Below are positions 25,364-34,687 of a DNA stretch of 64,000 nucleotides, piece after piece. This stretch comes from Acidimicrobiales bacterium. Its GTDB lineage: Bacteria; Actinomycetota; Acidimicrobiia; Acidimicrobiales; MedAcidi-G1. A program made the translations under genes and the position numbers. Position 1 is the first letter of the stretch. The number at the start of each line of letters is the position of its first letter. The DNA is taken from positions 56,037 to 120,036 of the forward strand of contig JAPKBH010000002.1 in assembly GCA_028823445.1 (NCBI GenBank), read 5' to 3'. The notes under the pieces were generated by a model. The model saw nothing but the letters and a program-made list of their open reading frames with translations, was not told the DNA's origin and ran no database searches.

Positions 25364-26669
25364 CGCGAACATTTTTTCTGGCCTGTTGCTGGTTTTTTTG
25401 TTGCTTATTTCGGGGTGGTTAACTGCGGTAGAAACAGCGTTTATTCGTATGCGCCGCTCTCGTATTGAGGTGATGCTCAAATCCCGTAACGAGCAGGGCG
25501 ACGTTTCAGAAATCTTGGCGGGGGTTTTGGGCGATCGGTTGCGGTTTCTGAGCCCACTATTTTTACTCCAAACAGGGGTGCGGATAGCTAGCGTCATTGT
25601 GGCGCTTTTTTTGATTCCGGACCATTTTGGAAACGGGGCCATTGGTGCAGCGCTGGCGGCTTTTATAGTTTTGTTTTTTGTGGTTACGGAAGCGTGGCCC
25701 AAGGGTTGGGTTCTTCGACGTCCTGAAGAAGCAGCGTTGCGTTTGGCAAAAAATGCCCGCTTGGTGGAGCGCATAGCTCCTTTACGCTGGATGGCTTTCC
25801 TGTTGATGATGCTCGTTGAGCGGCTTATGCCTCGAGCAGCAGTGCGGATTTCCAGCGAAGATGAGTCGGTGGTTTCAGAAGAAGAGCTTTTGGCGGTGGC
25901 TGATCATGCTTTAGCTTCGCACGCTATTGACGAAGATGAACACGACATGATTGAGTCGGTTATTGCCTTTGGTGACACTTTGGTGCGCGAGGTGATGGTT
26001 CCTCGTCCGGACATGGTTGTTTTGGGTTCGGAGGCAAAGGTGGAAGATGCGGTTGCTTTGGCGGTAGCTACTGGCCATAGCCGACTACCAGTCATGTCGA
26101 GCGATATTGATGACCTAGCGGGGGCTATCCACGCCAAAGACCTTCTTCGCTGTTTTGAAACTGGAGGCCCGCAGCGAGCTTCTTTGACGGATTTTGTTCG
26201 ACCGTTGCGGTATGTGCCGGAGACTAAAGCAGCCGACGAGTTGTTGCGTGAAATGCAAGTCGGTCGTTTTCAACTGGTGGTGGTAGTAGACGAACATGGC
26301 GCTACCGCCGGTTTGGTGACCATGGAGGACTTGTTAGAAGAAATGGTCGGGGAGATCATTGATGAGTTTGACCATGAGGGGCCCCTTGTTCAACATTTGG
26401 CGGGCGGCGGGTTACGAGTGCAGGGCCAAATGCCGGTCGACGAGTTGAACGACTTGTTGGAGGGTTCGTTGCCGGAGGGCGAATGGGAAACGGTCGGGGG
26501 GCTAGTTTTCGATGCCTTGGGCCATGTCCCTGAAGTGAACGAGCACATAGAAATTGGCCAGCGAATTTTTACCGTAGAGGAAGTTGTGGGTCGTAGAATC
26601 ATGAGTTTGTGTGTGACCGAAGTTGCGTCAGTAAAAATTTCTCTCCCGGAGGTAGCTAACGATGAGTGA
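25356..26669 (+). CDS. CNNM/CorC-family DUF21-CBS membrane protein
   Basis: 437 residues: DUF21 membrane domain with three to four TM helices (about 1-150), tandem CBS domains (about 195-320; VMVPRPDMVVL, VVVVDEHGATAGLVTMEDLLEE) and a C-terminal transporter-associated CorC_HlyC domain. The family handles Mg2+ or Co2+ efflux/homeostasis and is often called hemolysin-like. It is in the phoH-ybeY-corC-era cluster with overlapping ends. Confidence 0.9.
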   Translation: MSNANIFSGLLLVFLLLISGWLTAVETAFIRMRRSRIEVMLKSRNEQGDVSEILAGVLGDRLRFLSPLFLLQTGVRIASVIVALFLIPDHFGNGAIGAALAAFIVLFFVVTEAWPKGWVLRRPEEAALRLAKNARLVERIAPLRWMAFLLMMLVERLMPRAAVRISSEDESVVSEEELLAVADHALASHAIDEDEHDMIESVIAFGDTLVREVMVPRPDMVVLGSEAKVEDAVALAVATGHSRLPVMSSDIDDLAGAIHAKDLLRCFETGGPQRASLTDFVRPLRYVPETKAADELLREMQVGRFQLVVVVDEHGATAGLVTMEDLLEEMVGEIIDEFDHEGPLVQHLAGGGLRVQGQMPVDELNDLLEGSLPEGEWETVGGLVFDALGHVPEVNEHIEIGQRIFTVEEVVGRRIMSLCVTEVASVKISLPEVANDE

Positions 26670-27543
26670 CCAGCCGTTATCAAATGAGAGCCAAGAGCCG
26701 GTTTCTCGGTCGGGTTTTGTGACCTTGGTGGGGCGCCCCAACGTGGGGAAATCCACCTTGCTGAACGCCATATTGGGGACCAAAGTAACCATTGTGTCGG
26801 ATAAGCCACAGACCACACGCAACGAGATTCGTGGGGTGTTAAATCGTCCGGGTGCCCAGGTGGTTTTTTGCGATACGCCGGGTATTCATAAGCCCAAGTC
26901 GCTGTTGGGAGAACGTTTGAATGCCACGGCTCGTGGCGCTTTGGCTGACATGGATGTGGTGTTGTTTCTGGTCGAAGCCGATGGAGATATTGGTAAAGGT
27001 GACCGTATGATCGCCGCCAGTTTGCCGGCCGATCGCACTATTTTGGTTTTGAACAAGATTGACAAAGTGGGGGCGGACCGTATTTTGACTCAATTGTCGG
27101 AGGCCGCGGGGTTTTCGTTTTTAGATTATTTTCCGGTGTCGGCTACTACGGGTCAAGGGGTGGATGCATTGGTAGACCACGTGTTGACCCTCATGCCGGA
27201 CGGCCCGCAGTATTACCCAGATGACATGATTACTGATGTGCCGGAGTCTTTTTGGGTGGCTGAGTTGGTGCGTGAACAACTGTTGGCGGTACTTAAAGAA
27301 GAGTTGCCGCATTCGGTGGCTACGCGGGTTACTGAATGGGAGTGGCCGCTCATTCGGGTGGAGATTTTGGTGGAAAGAGAATCGCAAAAAGGCATTGTCA
27401 TCGGCAAAAAAGGCGCAGTGCTTAAACAGGTAGGCATCAAAGCTCGGGCCCAGTTGCCCGAAGAAGTATTTCTTGAGTTGTTCGTACGGGTGGATAAACG
27501 CTGGTCACGCGAACCCCGCTCCCTCGACCAACTCGGCTACTAG
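26662..27543 (+). CDS. era: GTPase Era
   Basis: 293 residues. GTPase motifs G1 GRPNVGKST, G3 DTPGIHKPK and G4 NKIDKV, followed by a KH domain (IVIGKKGAVLKQVGIKAR). Era binds 16S rRNA and helps assemble the 30S subunit. The ATG overlaps the CorC gene by 8 bases. A terminator hairpin follows 18 bases after its stop. Confidence 0.95.
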   Translation: MSDQPLSNESQEPVSRSGFVTLVGRPNVGKSTLLNAILGTKVTIVSDKPQTTRNEIRGVLNRPGAQVVFCDTPGIHKPKSLLGERLNATARGALADMDVVLFLVEADGDIGKGDRMIAASLPADRTILVLNKIDKVGADRILTQLSEAAGFSFLDYFPVSATTGQGVDALVDHVLTLMPDGPQYYPDDMITDVPESFWVAELVREQLLAVLKEELPHSVATRVTEWEWPLIRVEILVERESQKGIVIGKKGAVLKQVGIKARAQLPEEVFLELFVRVDKRWSREPRSLDQLGY

Positions 27544-27560
27544 CGCCTTCCCCCGCCCAG

Positions 27561-27593
27561 CCCCACCTGTCTAAGTTTTTGGGGGTGGGGTTT
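27561..27593 (+). terminator. Terminator after era
   Basis: CCCCACC pairs with GGTGGGG, followed by TTTCT, in the 81-base gap between era and the convergent helicase gene. Confidence 0.6.
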
Positions 27594-27624
27594 CTGAGGG
27601 TCTCGGCCGAGCGCCGGGGGTTGG

Positions 27625-29547
27625 CTAGTTTTCGGTGATTCGTTGCAGGTAGTTGCGGGCTGTCTCTGGGTCGGTGGAGCGTTCCATGGGAGGCAGCGCA
27701 TCGATGAGGTCATGCCGGTAGCTTTTGTTTTTTGCCAAGCGAGAATCCAGCACGGCGGCCACCCCGAGGTCGGTGCCAGATCGGATAAGCCGGCCCACAC
27801 CTTGGGCAAGTTCGGTGGCGGCTAACGGAAGATCGATTTGGCGAAAAGAGTTACCTCCGACGCGTTCTCGACGTGCACTCAGCAAAGGGTCACGAGGGCT
27901 CGGGAAAGGTATTTTGTCGATAATGACCAGCGAACAAGTGCGGCCCGGAACGTCAATGCCATGCCAAAGACCTTTGGTGCCGAAGAGGCAAGATTGCTCA
28001 TCTTCGGCAAAGGCCGCCATGAGCGCTGGTTTGGGGAGGTCATCTTGATGGTAAATGTGCCAGGGCAAACGGGGCCTGAGATATTCGGTGGCCTCGTTTA
28101 GCGCCTTGCGGCTGGTGAATAAGGCGAGGGTGCGGCCGCCCGCCGCCACAATGAGGTGTTCAATTTCGTCGTGGAGTGCTTGCCGGTAGTCGGGGTGACG
28201 GGGGTCGGGCAGGTGCGCAGCGCAGTAAAGCAGCGATTGGTTTTCAAAATTAAAGGGGCTGCCCACATCGGCGTATTCAAAGTCGTCGGTTTCTAGCCCC
28301 AAGCGTTGAGCAAGGTTGGCGGGCACGGTGGCGCTGGTCAAAATAACCGTGCGCTCCGGCCAAAGGCTTTCTTTTAAAATATGGTCCACGGTGATCAAAG
28401 CGACTTCCAGCACCATGCGCCCATTAAGGCGATCAACCCAGGCGACTTTGTTGTCACCGAGGGACCGGGCGGCCTGAACGGATTCTAAAAGTGATCCGAG
28501 GGCTTGGCGGGTGCGGGTTATTTTGCTGGCCGTTTCGATGCCTTTGAGCGAGTTTTTTTCAGTCTTGTCTTGGATCTTCCGCAAGGCAGCATCTAGCGCA
28601 CCGAGCCGGGTATCGGCCAGTTCGAGGGCTCGGGCTAGGGGTGGGAGTTCAGCAGGTACCACGCGGTTTCCGTTGCTGGGCGCTAAGGCATCTTCGATGA
28701 GGCCGGCCAGTTCTTCGATCTGGTCGAGTTCTGGGCAAGCGGTGAGCACACCGCTGGCCGCCCGGTGAAGGGAACGGAACCGACCGGCATGAATTTCAAA
28801 ACCCAGCGAGGTAGAAAACACTTCTTCGGTTTTGTGGGCTTCGTCTAAAATGGCTACTTGGTGTTCGGGCAGGAATGAGTTTTCTATGGCGATGTCTATG
28901 GCGTAGAGGTAAAGGTTGGTAATGACGATGTCGGCTAGGGCGGCGTCGTCTCGGGCTTTTTCGGCAAAGCATTCTTCTCCGGCGGGGCAGCGTATGCGTC
29001 CGGGGCATTCGTTTGAGCCGACGCTAACCGCTCCCCAAGTGGCCGCTCGGGGTTCGAATGAGAGTTCTGCCCGGTCGCCGGTGTCTGTTTCGTCGGCCCA
29101 TTCGGCAATAGCTTTCAAATGTTTCGGGTCGGCGTGGTCAGGTAATCCTTCGGCCAAACTGCCGAGGGTTTGTTGCTGGTTGGCTCGTTCCAGTTCGTTT
29201 AGTTTTTGCCGGCAAACGTAGTTAGCGCGCCCTTTGAGTACGGCGAAACTAAAAGAATGGCCAAGGTTTTCTTGCAGGAAGGGAAGATCTTTGTTGGCTA
29301 ACTGGTCTTGGAGTGCTTTGGTGGCGGTGGCCACGATGACCGTTTGATCAGCCAAAATGGCCGGAATCAGATAGGCCAAAGACTTGCCAGTTCCGGTGCC
29401 GGCGCGCACCACTGCATGCTTTTGGTAGGTGATGGCGTCGGCCACTAAACGGGTCATGGAATCTTGCCCAGGTCGGCGTTCGCCGCCTCCAGGTAGGGCG
29501 CCGCAAATGGTTTCTAAAGCGATGCTTGCATCTTCCGCCAAGGTCAT
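27625..29547 (-). CDS. dinG: DinG/XPD-type ATP-dependent helicase
   Basis: 640 residues, superfamily 2. Walker A is AGTGTGKSLAYL near residue 56, the DEAH box is AILDEAHK near 232, and the last motif is QGVGRLIRSGTD near 598. Four Cys that could hold the [4Fe-4S] cluster of XPD/DinG helicases occur between them (YVCRQK, NECPGRIRCPAGEECF). It likely unwinds damaged or R-loop DNA 5'-3'. It starts 37 bases from the divergent uppS gene. Confidence 0.87.
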   Translation of the reverse strand: MTLAEDASIALETICGALPGGGERRPGQDSMTRLVADAITYQKHAVVRAGTGTGKSLAYLIPAILADQTVIVATATKALQDQLANKDLPFLQENLGHSFSFAVLKGRANYVCRQKLNELERANQQQTLGSLAEGLPDHADPKHLKAIAEWADETDTGDRAELSFEPRAATWGAVSVGSNECPGRIRCPAGEECFAEKARDDAALADIVITNLYLYAIDIAIENSFLPEHQVAILDEAHKTEEVFSTSLGFEIHAGRFRSLHRAASGVLTACPELDQIEELAGLIEDALAPSNGNRVVPAELPPLARALELADTRLGALDAALRKIQDKTEKNSLKGIETASKITRTRQALGSLLESVQAARSLGDNKVAWVDRLNGRMVLEVALITVDHILKESLWPERTVILTSATVPANLAQRLGLETDDFEYADVGSPFNFENQSLLYCAAHLPDPRHPDYRQALHDEIEHLIVAAGGRTLALFTSRKALNEATEYLRPRLPWHIYHQDDLPKPALMAAFAEDEQSCLFGTKGLWHGIDVPGRTCSLVIIDKIPFPSPRDPLLSARRERVGGNSFRQIDLPLAATELAQGVGRLIRSGTDLGVAAVLDSRLAKNKSYRHDLIDALPPMERSTDPETARNYLQRITEN

Positions 29548-29584
29548 GCCCCGAGGTTAGAGGTTGGGGCGGTAGATTTCGCTT

Positions 29585-30328
29585 GTGAATGATTTTCTGA
29601 CGCCGTGTTCCCCATACGATCTTGACTCGACGCGTATCCCCCAACACATTGCGGCGGTCATGGACGGCAATGGTCGCTGGGCGGAACTCAAGGGTTTGCC
29701 TCGTACCGAAGGTCATACCGCAGGCGAGCAATCGTTGATGGACGTTTTAGAGGGGGCCGATGAGTTGGGGGTGAAGTGGTTTACGGTGTTTGCTTTTTCG
29801 ACCGAGAACTGGCGACGCCCTCCCGAAGAGGTGCGTTTTCTTTTGAACTTCAACGAAAAAATATTGTTAGAGCGTCAAGACGAGTTGCATGAACGTAACG
29901 TGCGAATTCGTTTTGTGGGGCGTCGGGAACGCCGGGTGCCTAAGCGTTTGTTGAAACGTATGGATGAAGCAGAAATTTTGACTCGTAAAAATACTGGGTT
30001 GACTTTTACTATTGCTTTTAACTATGGGGGACGGGCCGAGTTGGTGGATGCGATGCGGCGTATTGCTGATGCAGAAATCCCTGCGTCGCGTATTACTGAG
30101 AAAACGATCTCTCGATACCTCTATGACCCGTCTATGCCGGACCCCGATTTGATGATTCGTACTTCGGGGGAGTATCGAATCTCAAACTTTTTGTTGTGGG
30201 AGTTGGCTTACAGCGAGCTGGTTTTTTCTGAGGTTTTATGGCCGGATTTCCGTCGTGAACATTTGTTTGCTGCCATTAAGGAATATCAAGATCGTGACCG
30301 CCGTTATGGCGGGGTAACGGAAAGCTGA
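29585..30328 (+). CDS. uppS: Isoprenyl (undecaprenyl-type) diphosphate synthase
   Basis: 247 residues. cis-Prenyltransferase motifs: HIAAVMDGNGRWAE with the catalytic Asp, GVKWFTVFAFSTENWRRP, FNYGGRAELVDA and DLMIRTSGEYRISNFLLWELAYSE. It makes the polyprenyl carrier for peptidoglycan and wall polymers. The start is GTG 29585. It precedes recO by 27 bases on the same strand. Confidence 0.94.
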   Translation: MNDFLTPCSPYDLDSTRIPQHIAAVMDGNGRWAELKGLPRTEGHTAGEQSLMDVLEGADELGVKWFTVFAFSTENWRRPPEEVRFLLNFNEKILLERQDELHERNVRIRFVGRRERRVPKRLLKRMDEAEILTRKNTGLTFTIAFNYGGRAELVDAMRRIADAEIPASRITEKTISRYLYDPSMPDPDLMIRTSGEYRISNFLLWELAYSELVFSEVLWPDFRREHLFAAIKEYQDRDRRYGGVTES

Positions 30329-30355
30329 TTTTTCTCTTGTTGCCTGCGGGGCGTT

Positions 30356-31078
30356 ATGTCGCTTTATAACGATCAAGGGGTGGTGCTGCGGGCGTGGCGT
30401 TTTGGCGAAGCGGACCGCATCGTGGTGTTACTAACGGCGGAGCACGGAAAAGTACGGGCCGTGGTTAAAGGGGTGCGGAAAACCCGGAGCAAGTTTGGTG
30501 GCCGTTTGGAGTTGACCAGCCATGTGTTGGTGCAAATGTATGAGGGGCGGGGGGATTTAGGCATCGTGACTCAGGCGGAGACCATTGATCGGTTTGCGGC
30601 CTTGCGTACCAGCGCCGAACGGTTCGCTGATGCTTCGGCGCTGTTGGAGGTCATGGATAATTTGACTTTGGATGGGGTGCCAGATCGCCGCCGTTACGAC
30701 ATGTTGGTGGGGGCGTTGCGTACGTTGGATGAGCAGACGTCTGCGTTGTTGGTACCGGCGTTTTTTCTCAAGCTTTTAGCTCATGAAGGGTTGGCTCCGC
30801 AGTTGGATGCTTGCGTGCGTTGCGAGGGCTCAGGGCCGTTGGTGGCTTTGGATCTTCACCAGGGTGGTGCGGTGTGCGAGAAGTGCCGACGTGGGAAAAA
30901 GGTTTCCTCTTCGGCGTTGGCCGTTATGCGGGCTGTGTTGGGTGGGGCGTTGAGTACTGCCTTGGCGGTTGATGATGTGCAGGTTTGCGCCGAGGTGGAT
31001 GCTTTGGCGACTGATTGTGTGGAGTTCCACTTAGATCGTCGGCTCCGTAGTCGCCGGAGTTTAGACGCCGATATTTAA
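30356..31078 (+). CDS. recO: DNA repair protein RecO
   Basis: 240 residues. N-terminal OB fold (DQGVVLRAWRFGEADRIVVLLTAEHGKVRAVVKGVRK, first 45 residues), then a helical domain with a zinc knuckle CVRC...CEKC (about 159-182). RecO loads RecA with RecF/R. A 41-base near-perfect hairpin begins at its stop codon. Confidence 0.92.
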   Translation: MSLYNDQGVVLRAWRFGEADRIVVLLTAEHGKVRAVVKGVRKTRSKFGGRLELTSHVLVQMYEGRGDLGIVTQAETIDRFAALRTSAERFADASALLEVMDNLTLDGVPDRRRYDMLVGALRTLDEQTSALLVPAFFLKLLAHEGLAPQLDACVRCEGSGPLVALDLHQGGAVCEKCRRGKKVSSSALAVMRAVLGGALSTALAVDDVQVCAEVDALATDCVEFHLDRRLRSRRSLDADI

Positions 31079-31117
31079 AGTCCGTTACCTGGGGACTGTC
31101 CCCAGGTAACGGACTTT
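31077..31117. terminator. 41-base perfect hairpin, gene-end gap (family member 1)
   Basis: Two 20-base arms are exact reverse complements around one T; the apex is CTGGGGAC-T-GTCCCCAG. It sits between the convergent recO and RDD genes and can terminate both. Its apex resembles the hairpins at 34635-34671 and 41486-41516. Confidence 0.8.
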
Positions 31118-31124
31118 TCCCACA

Positions 31125-31682
31125 TCACGAACTTTTGCGGACGACTTGGGTGGCGCCGATACGGTCGCCGAGACGACGGCGTGAGGTGAGCACTAAGCCG
31201 ATTTCGGCCAAGATTATTCCAAGACCTATTTGGGGGATAGCGATGGCTGCTATCCAGGGGAGGGTGCGTCCGGCGGTAGCGGTGATGTCGGGGGTTTCTC
31301 CGCTTGGGTCAGTAACGACCCGTAGGCCGGTTGCTGCTTTGCCGATGCTGCGACCGGTTAGCGAGGTGAGACCAATATGAATGGCTAAAAAGGCGGCTAA
31401 AGGAATCCAGAAGGCTGGGCTGGTTGGGCTGACGTCGAAGAGCCAGAGTTGGTCTTCGAGGGCGTAGCAGGCGTTGGCTTGTTCGGTGAGTTGAGCGCAA
31501 GCTTCGTGGCCGGCTTGGTTTTCGGGCCACGGATGTTGGGTGGCGGTGAACAGCAAGACTACGGAGATTAAAAAGATGAGGAATGCGGTGTCAATGGTCC
31601 AGGCAAGGGCCCGTCGCACTAGCCCGGCGGGTTGCGGATTAGCGGGCGAAGGCGGGCGGGTTGAGTTTTTTTCTGATGTCAT
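31125..31682 (-). CDS. RDD-family membrane protein
   Basis: 185 residues. Starts with GLVRRALAWTIDTAFLIFL, an RDD box (R..A..ID), followed by three further TM stretches and LTGRSIGKAATGLRVV, then LGDRIGATQVV at the end. The RDD family is a membrane domain of unclear role, possibly in ion or metabolite transport. A 20-residue Pro/Ser-rich N-terminal tail precedes the first TM. Divergent from glyS. Confidence 0.87.
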   Translation of the reverse strand: MTSEKNSTRPPSPANPQPAGLVRRALAWTIDTAFLIFLISVVLLFTATQHPWPENQAGHEACAQLTEQANACYALEDQLWLFDVSPTSPAFWIPLAAFLAIHIGLTSLTGRSIGKAATGLRVVTDPSGETPDITATAGRTLPWIAAIAIPQIGLGIILAEIGLVLTSRRRLGDRIGATQVVRKSS

Positions 31683-31729
31683 ATTTTTAAGATTCTAGAA
31701 GGGGGCGGCACAAGATAGCCTGCACTCTT

Positions 31730-33061
31730 ATGGAAGCAGAAGAAACCCAAGCAGATCCGGAACTTTTTGACAAGATTGTCAACCTCTCGAAGCGTCGGGG
31801 GTTTGTTTTTCAATCGGCCGACATTTATGGCGGGTTCCGCTCTACCTACGATTACGGCCCGTTGGGGGTTTTGTTGCTGCGCAACGTCAAAGATCAGTGG
31901 TGGCGCTCCATGGTGCAGATGCGCCACGATGTGGTGGGTCTGGATGCTTCTATTTTGTCGCCGCCGGCGGTGTGGGAAGCATCGGGCCATTTGGCCAATT
32001 TCACTGACCCGTTGGTGGATTGCAAAGAGTGCCGGGCCCGGCATCGTGAAGACAAACTAGACGACTCCGATACGTGTCCTTCGTGTGGGGCTAAGGGTGC
32101 GTTTACTGAAGCGCGCCAATTTAATTTGATGTTTAAAACCCAAGCTGGCCCGGTGGAAGGCAGCGGTGCTGAGGTTTATTTACGCCCCGAAACTGCGCAA
32201 GGCATGTTTATTAACTTCGCTAACGTGCTGAACACCAGCCGCAAGAAGCCGCCGTTTGGTATTGCTCAGATCGGTAAGTCATTTCGTAACGAGATCACCC
32301 CGGGTAACTTTGTTTTCCGTACCCGGGAGTTTGAGCAAATGGAGATGGAGTTTTTTGTGCCGCCGGAGGATTCTCCAGAGTGGTACCGCTATTGGTGCGA
32401 GCAGCGTCGCAACTGGTATTTAGATTTGGGTATTCCGGAAGATCAACTGCGTTTGCGTGAACACGAGTCTGATGAGATGAGCCACTATGCGGATGCCACG
32501 TCGGATGTGGAGTTTTTGTTCCCTTGGGGTTGGGACGAACTCGAAGGCATCGCTAACCGCACAGATTTTGATTTAAAGAGCCATGCCGAAGCGTCGGGGG
32601 CTCGTTTGGAGTTTCATGACCCCAACAGTGGCGAACGCTATGTGCCGCATGTGATCGAACCAGCGGCCGGAGCGACCCGCACCATGATGGCTTTTTTGAT
32701 GGCTGCCTATCACGAAGAAGAGGTAAACGGCGATACTCGTACCGTGTTGCGTTTGGATCACCGTTTGGCGCCTTATCAGGTGGCGGTGTTGCCTTTGTCG
32801 AAGAAACCGGAGTTGATCGAACCGTCACAAGAGGTGCTTAATTTGGTGCAGCCGCATTGGATGTGCGATTACGACCAAACCCAAGCCATCGGCCGTCGTT
32901 ATCGTCGTCAAGATGAGGTGGGAACACCATTTTGTGTGACCATCGACTTCGACACGTTGGACGACCAAGCGGTGACGGTGCGTGAACGGGACTCTATGGA
33001 ACAAGAACGGGTGCCTATCGCTGGTTTGGTGGCTTACCTTGAATCCAAGATGAGTAAGTGA
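31730..33061 (+). CDS. glyS: Glycyl-tRNA synthetase, single-chain type
   Basis: 443 residues, class II. Zn site CKECRARH....CPSCGAKG near residue 101, motif 2 region SFRNEITPGNFVFRTREFEQMEMEFF and the anticodon-binding C-terminal domain (PLSKKPELIEPSQEV, GTPFCVTIDFDT). This is the alpha2 type of Actinobacteria, not the alpha/beta type. Only 47 bases lie upstream, so no T-box leader. The stop overlaps the GTG of the next gene. Confidence 0.95.
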   Translation: MEAEETQADPELFDKIVNLSKRRGFVFQSADIYGGFRSTYDYGPLGVLLLRNVKDQWWRSMVQMRHDVVGLDASILSPPAVWEASGHLANFTDPLVDCKECRARHREDKLDDSDTCPSCGAKGAFTEARQFNLMFKTQAGPVEGSGAEVYLRPETAQGMFINFANVLNTSRKKPPFGIAQIGKSFRNEITPGNFVFRTREFEQMEMEFFVPPEDSPEWYRYWCEQRRNWYLDLGIPEDQLRLREHESDEMSHYADATSDVEFLFPWGWDELEGIANRTDFDLKSHAEASGARLEFHDPNSGERYVPHVIEPAAGATRTMMAFLMAAYHEEEVNGDTRTVLRLDHRLAPYQVAVLPLSKKPELIEPSQEVLNLVQPHWMCDYDQTQAIGRRYRRQDEVGTPFCVTIDFDTLDDQAVTVRERDSMEQERVPIAGLVAYLESKMSK

Positions 33062-34632
33062 CCGTTTTTTCTGTCACTACTTTGGAGGGTTTGGAAGCCC
33101 TGATTGTTGACGCCGAGGCGCAGCGTAGTGCTGAGGCGCGGTGGCAGGCTGTGGCGGCCGTAGACCCAGGATTGGTGCGGGAGTTGCTGCACGGCGGTTT
33201 TTTGTTGGCTGAAGATTCTGCAGGTACAGCGGTGGCTACCGGTATTGCGGCCAGCCCGGGGGCGGCTTCGGGGGTGGTTTGTTTGACTTCTGACCGGGTC
33301 ATGGATGTTGTTGATGCCGGCGGCCAAGCGTTGCTGGTGTGTTTAGAGACCAGCCCGGCTGATGAATTGGGCATGCAACTGGCCGAGGGGATTCTCACGG
33401 CTCGAGGCGGAATGGCTTGTCATGCGGCGGTGGTGGCCCGCGGCTGGGGTATTCCGGCGGTGGTGGGCATGAACGATTTAGAAATCGGCGGCGACCATAT
33501 TGTGTTGGGTGGGGTACGCATCGATGAAGGCTCCGAAGTTTCTTTGGACGGTTTTACCGGCGAAGTTTTTGTGGGGGGAGCGGAGGTAAGCGAGGTGGCT
33601 GAAGCGCCAGCCTTGATTACCTTGTTGTCGTGGGCCGATGAGGTGCGAGGCGAACGGGTGGGGGTGTTGGCTAATGCCGATACCGGCGAAGATGCTCGTC
33701 GTGCGGTGGATCGTGGGGCCGAGGGCATTGGCTTGTGCCGTACTGAGCACATGTTTTTTGGTGACCGGTTAAGCCTTATTCAAAAGTTTTTGCGGGCTGA
33801 GTCTCCTGATGATGAAAGTAAAGCTTTAGCGGCGTTAGAAAAAGCTCAGCACGAAGATTTTGTCCCGGTGTTGCAGGCTATGGGTGAGCGCCCGGTGACG
33901 GTGCGCTTTTTGGATGCCCCGTTGCATGAGTTTTTGGGTGCGGGCTCCGGGGTGAGGGGTGCTGCTGGGCATGAGTACAACCCGATGCTGGGTATGCGGG
34001 GGGTGCGTTTGGCGGTGCTACGCCAGGGCTTGTATCGCATGCAGGCTCGTGCCTTGTTGGGGGCTATTGCCGAGGTAACTGCGGGGGGCGGTCACCCCCA
34101 TGTGTCGATCATGATCCCGCTGGTTTCAGATCGTGCTGAACTAATTTTGGTGCGGGATTGGATTCGTGAAGAGATCAACACGGCGTTAGAGCAATATGAG
34201 ATTGCTCATAGCCCTGCTGTTGGCACCATGATTGAAACACCGCGAGCGGCTTTGTCGGCGGCGGAGATTGCCCGGGAGGCAGATTTCTTTTCTTTTGGCA
34301 CTAACGATTTGACGCAGCTGGTTTTTGGTTTTAGTCGTGACGATGTTGAAGTGCAAATGATGGGCCAGTACCTAGAAATGGGCTTATTGGAAAACAACCC
34401 GTTTGAAGTGCTGGACCCGGGCACGGTGGGCCCGTTGATCGCTGCAGCAACGCGGGCCGCTCGGTTAGCTAAGCCAGAGATCCCGGTGGGTATTTGTGGC
34501 GAACATGGGGGAGACCCGGCGTCTATTGCCCAGTTGGTGGCGGCCGGCGTGGACTACGTTTCCTGCTCACCGTTTCGTGTACCGGTTGCCCGCTTGGCGG
34601 TAGCCCAAGCGTTAATCCAGCAAGACAGTTAA
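33058..34632 (+). CDS. PPDK-like protein lacking the ATP-grasp domain
   Basis: 524 residues. This is the C-terminal 60% of pyruvate phosphate dikinase: a phosphohistidine swivel domain (TARGGMACHAAVVARG, H122) and the PEP/pyruvate-binding barrel (GLCRTEHMFF, NPMLGMRGVRLAV, FSFGTNDLTQ, GICGEHGGDP with the catalytic Cys). The N-terminal nucleotide-binding half of roughly 350 residues is absent, and the regulatory Thr two residues before the active His is Ala. It may be the phosphotransfer half of a split enzyme or a PEP-dependent phosphoryl donor. GTG start overlaps glyS stop (GTGA). Confidence 0.87.
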   Translation: MTVFSVTTLEGLEALIVDAEAQRSAEARWQAVAAVDPGLVRELLHGGFLLAEDSAGTAVATGIAASPGAASGVVCLTSDRVMDVVDAGGQALLVCLETSPADELGMQLAEGILTARGGMACHAAVVARGWGIPAVVGMNDLEIGGDHIVLGGVRIDEGSEVSLDGFTGEVFVGGAEVSEVAEAPALITLLSWADEVRGERVGVLANADTGEDARRAVDRGAEGIGLCRTEHMFFGDRLSLIQKFLRAESPDDESKALAALEKAQHEDFVPVLQAMGERPVTVRFLDAPLHEFLGAGSGVRGAAGHEYNPMLGMRGVRLAVLRQGLYRMQARALLGAIAEVTAGGGHPHVSIMIPLVSDRAELILVRDWIREEINTALEQYEIAHSPAVGTMIETPRAALSAAEIAREADFFSFGTNDLTQLVFGFSRDDVEVQMMGQYLEMGLLENNPFEVLDPGTVGPLIAAATRAARLAKPEIPVGICGEHGGDPASIAQLVAAGVDYVSCSPFRVPVARLAVAQALIQQDS

Positions 34633-34634
34633 CC

Positions 34635-34671
34635 CACCTCACACCTGGGGTCAGACCCCATGTGTGAGGTG
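34635..34671. terminator. Gene-end hairpin (family member 2)
   Basis: Two 18-base arms with one mismatch around a single A; the apex is TGGGGTC-A-GACCCCA. It lies between the convergent PPDK-like and acyltransferase genes. Confidence 0.75.
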
Positions 34672-34687
34672 ACGGCTTGAGGGGAGG

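Noticed and set aside
31683..31729. T-box leader for glyS (and similarly for thrS at 54930-54970)
   Set aside because: Gaps of 47 and 41 bases are far too short for a T-box.
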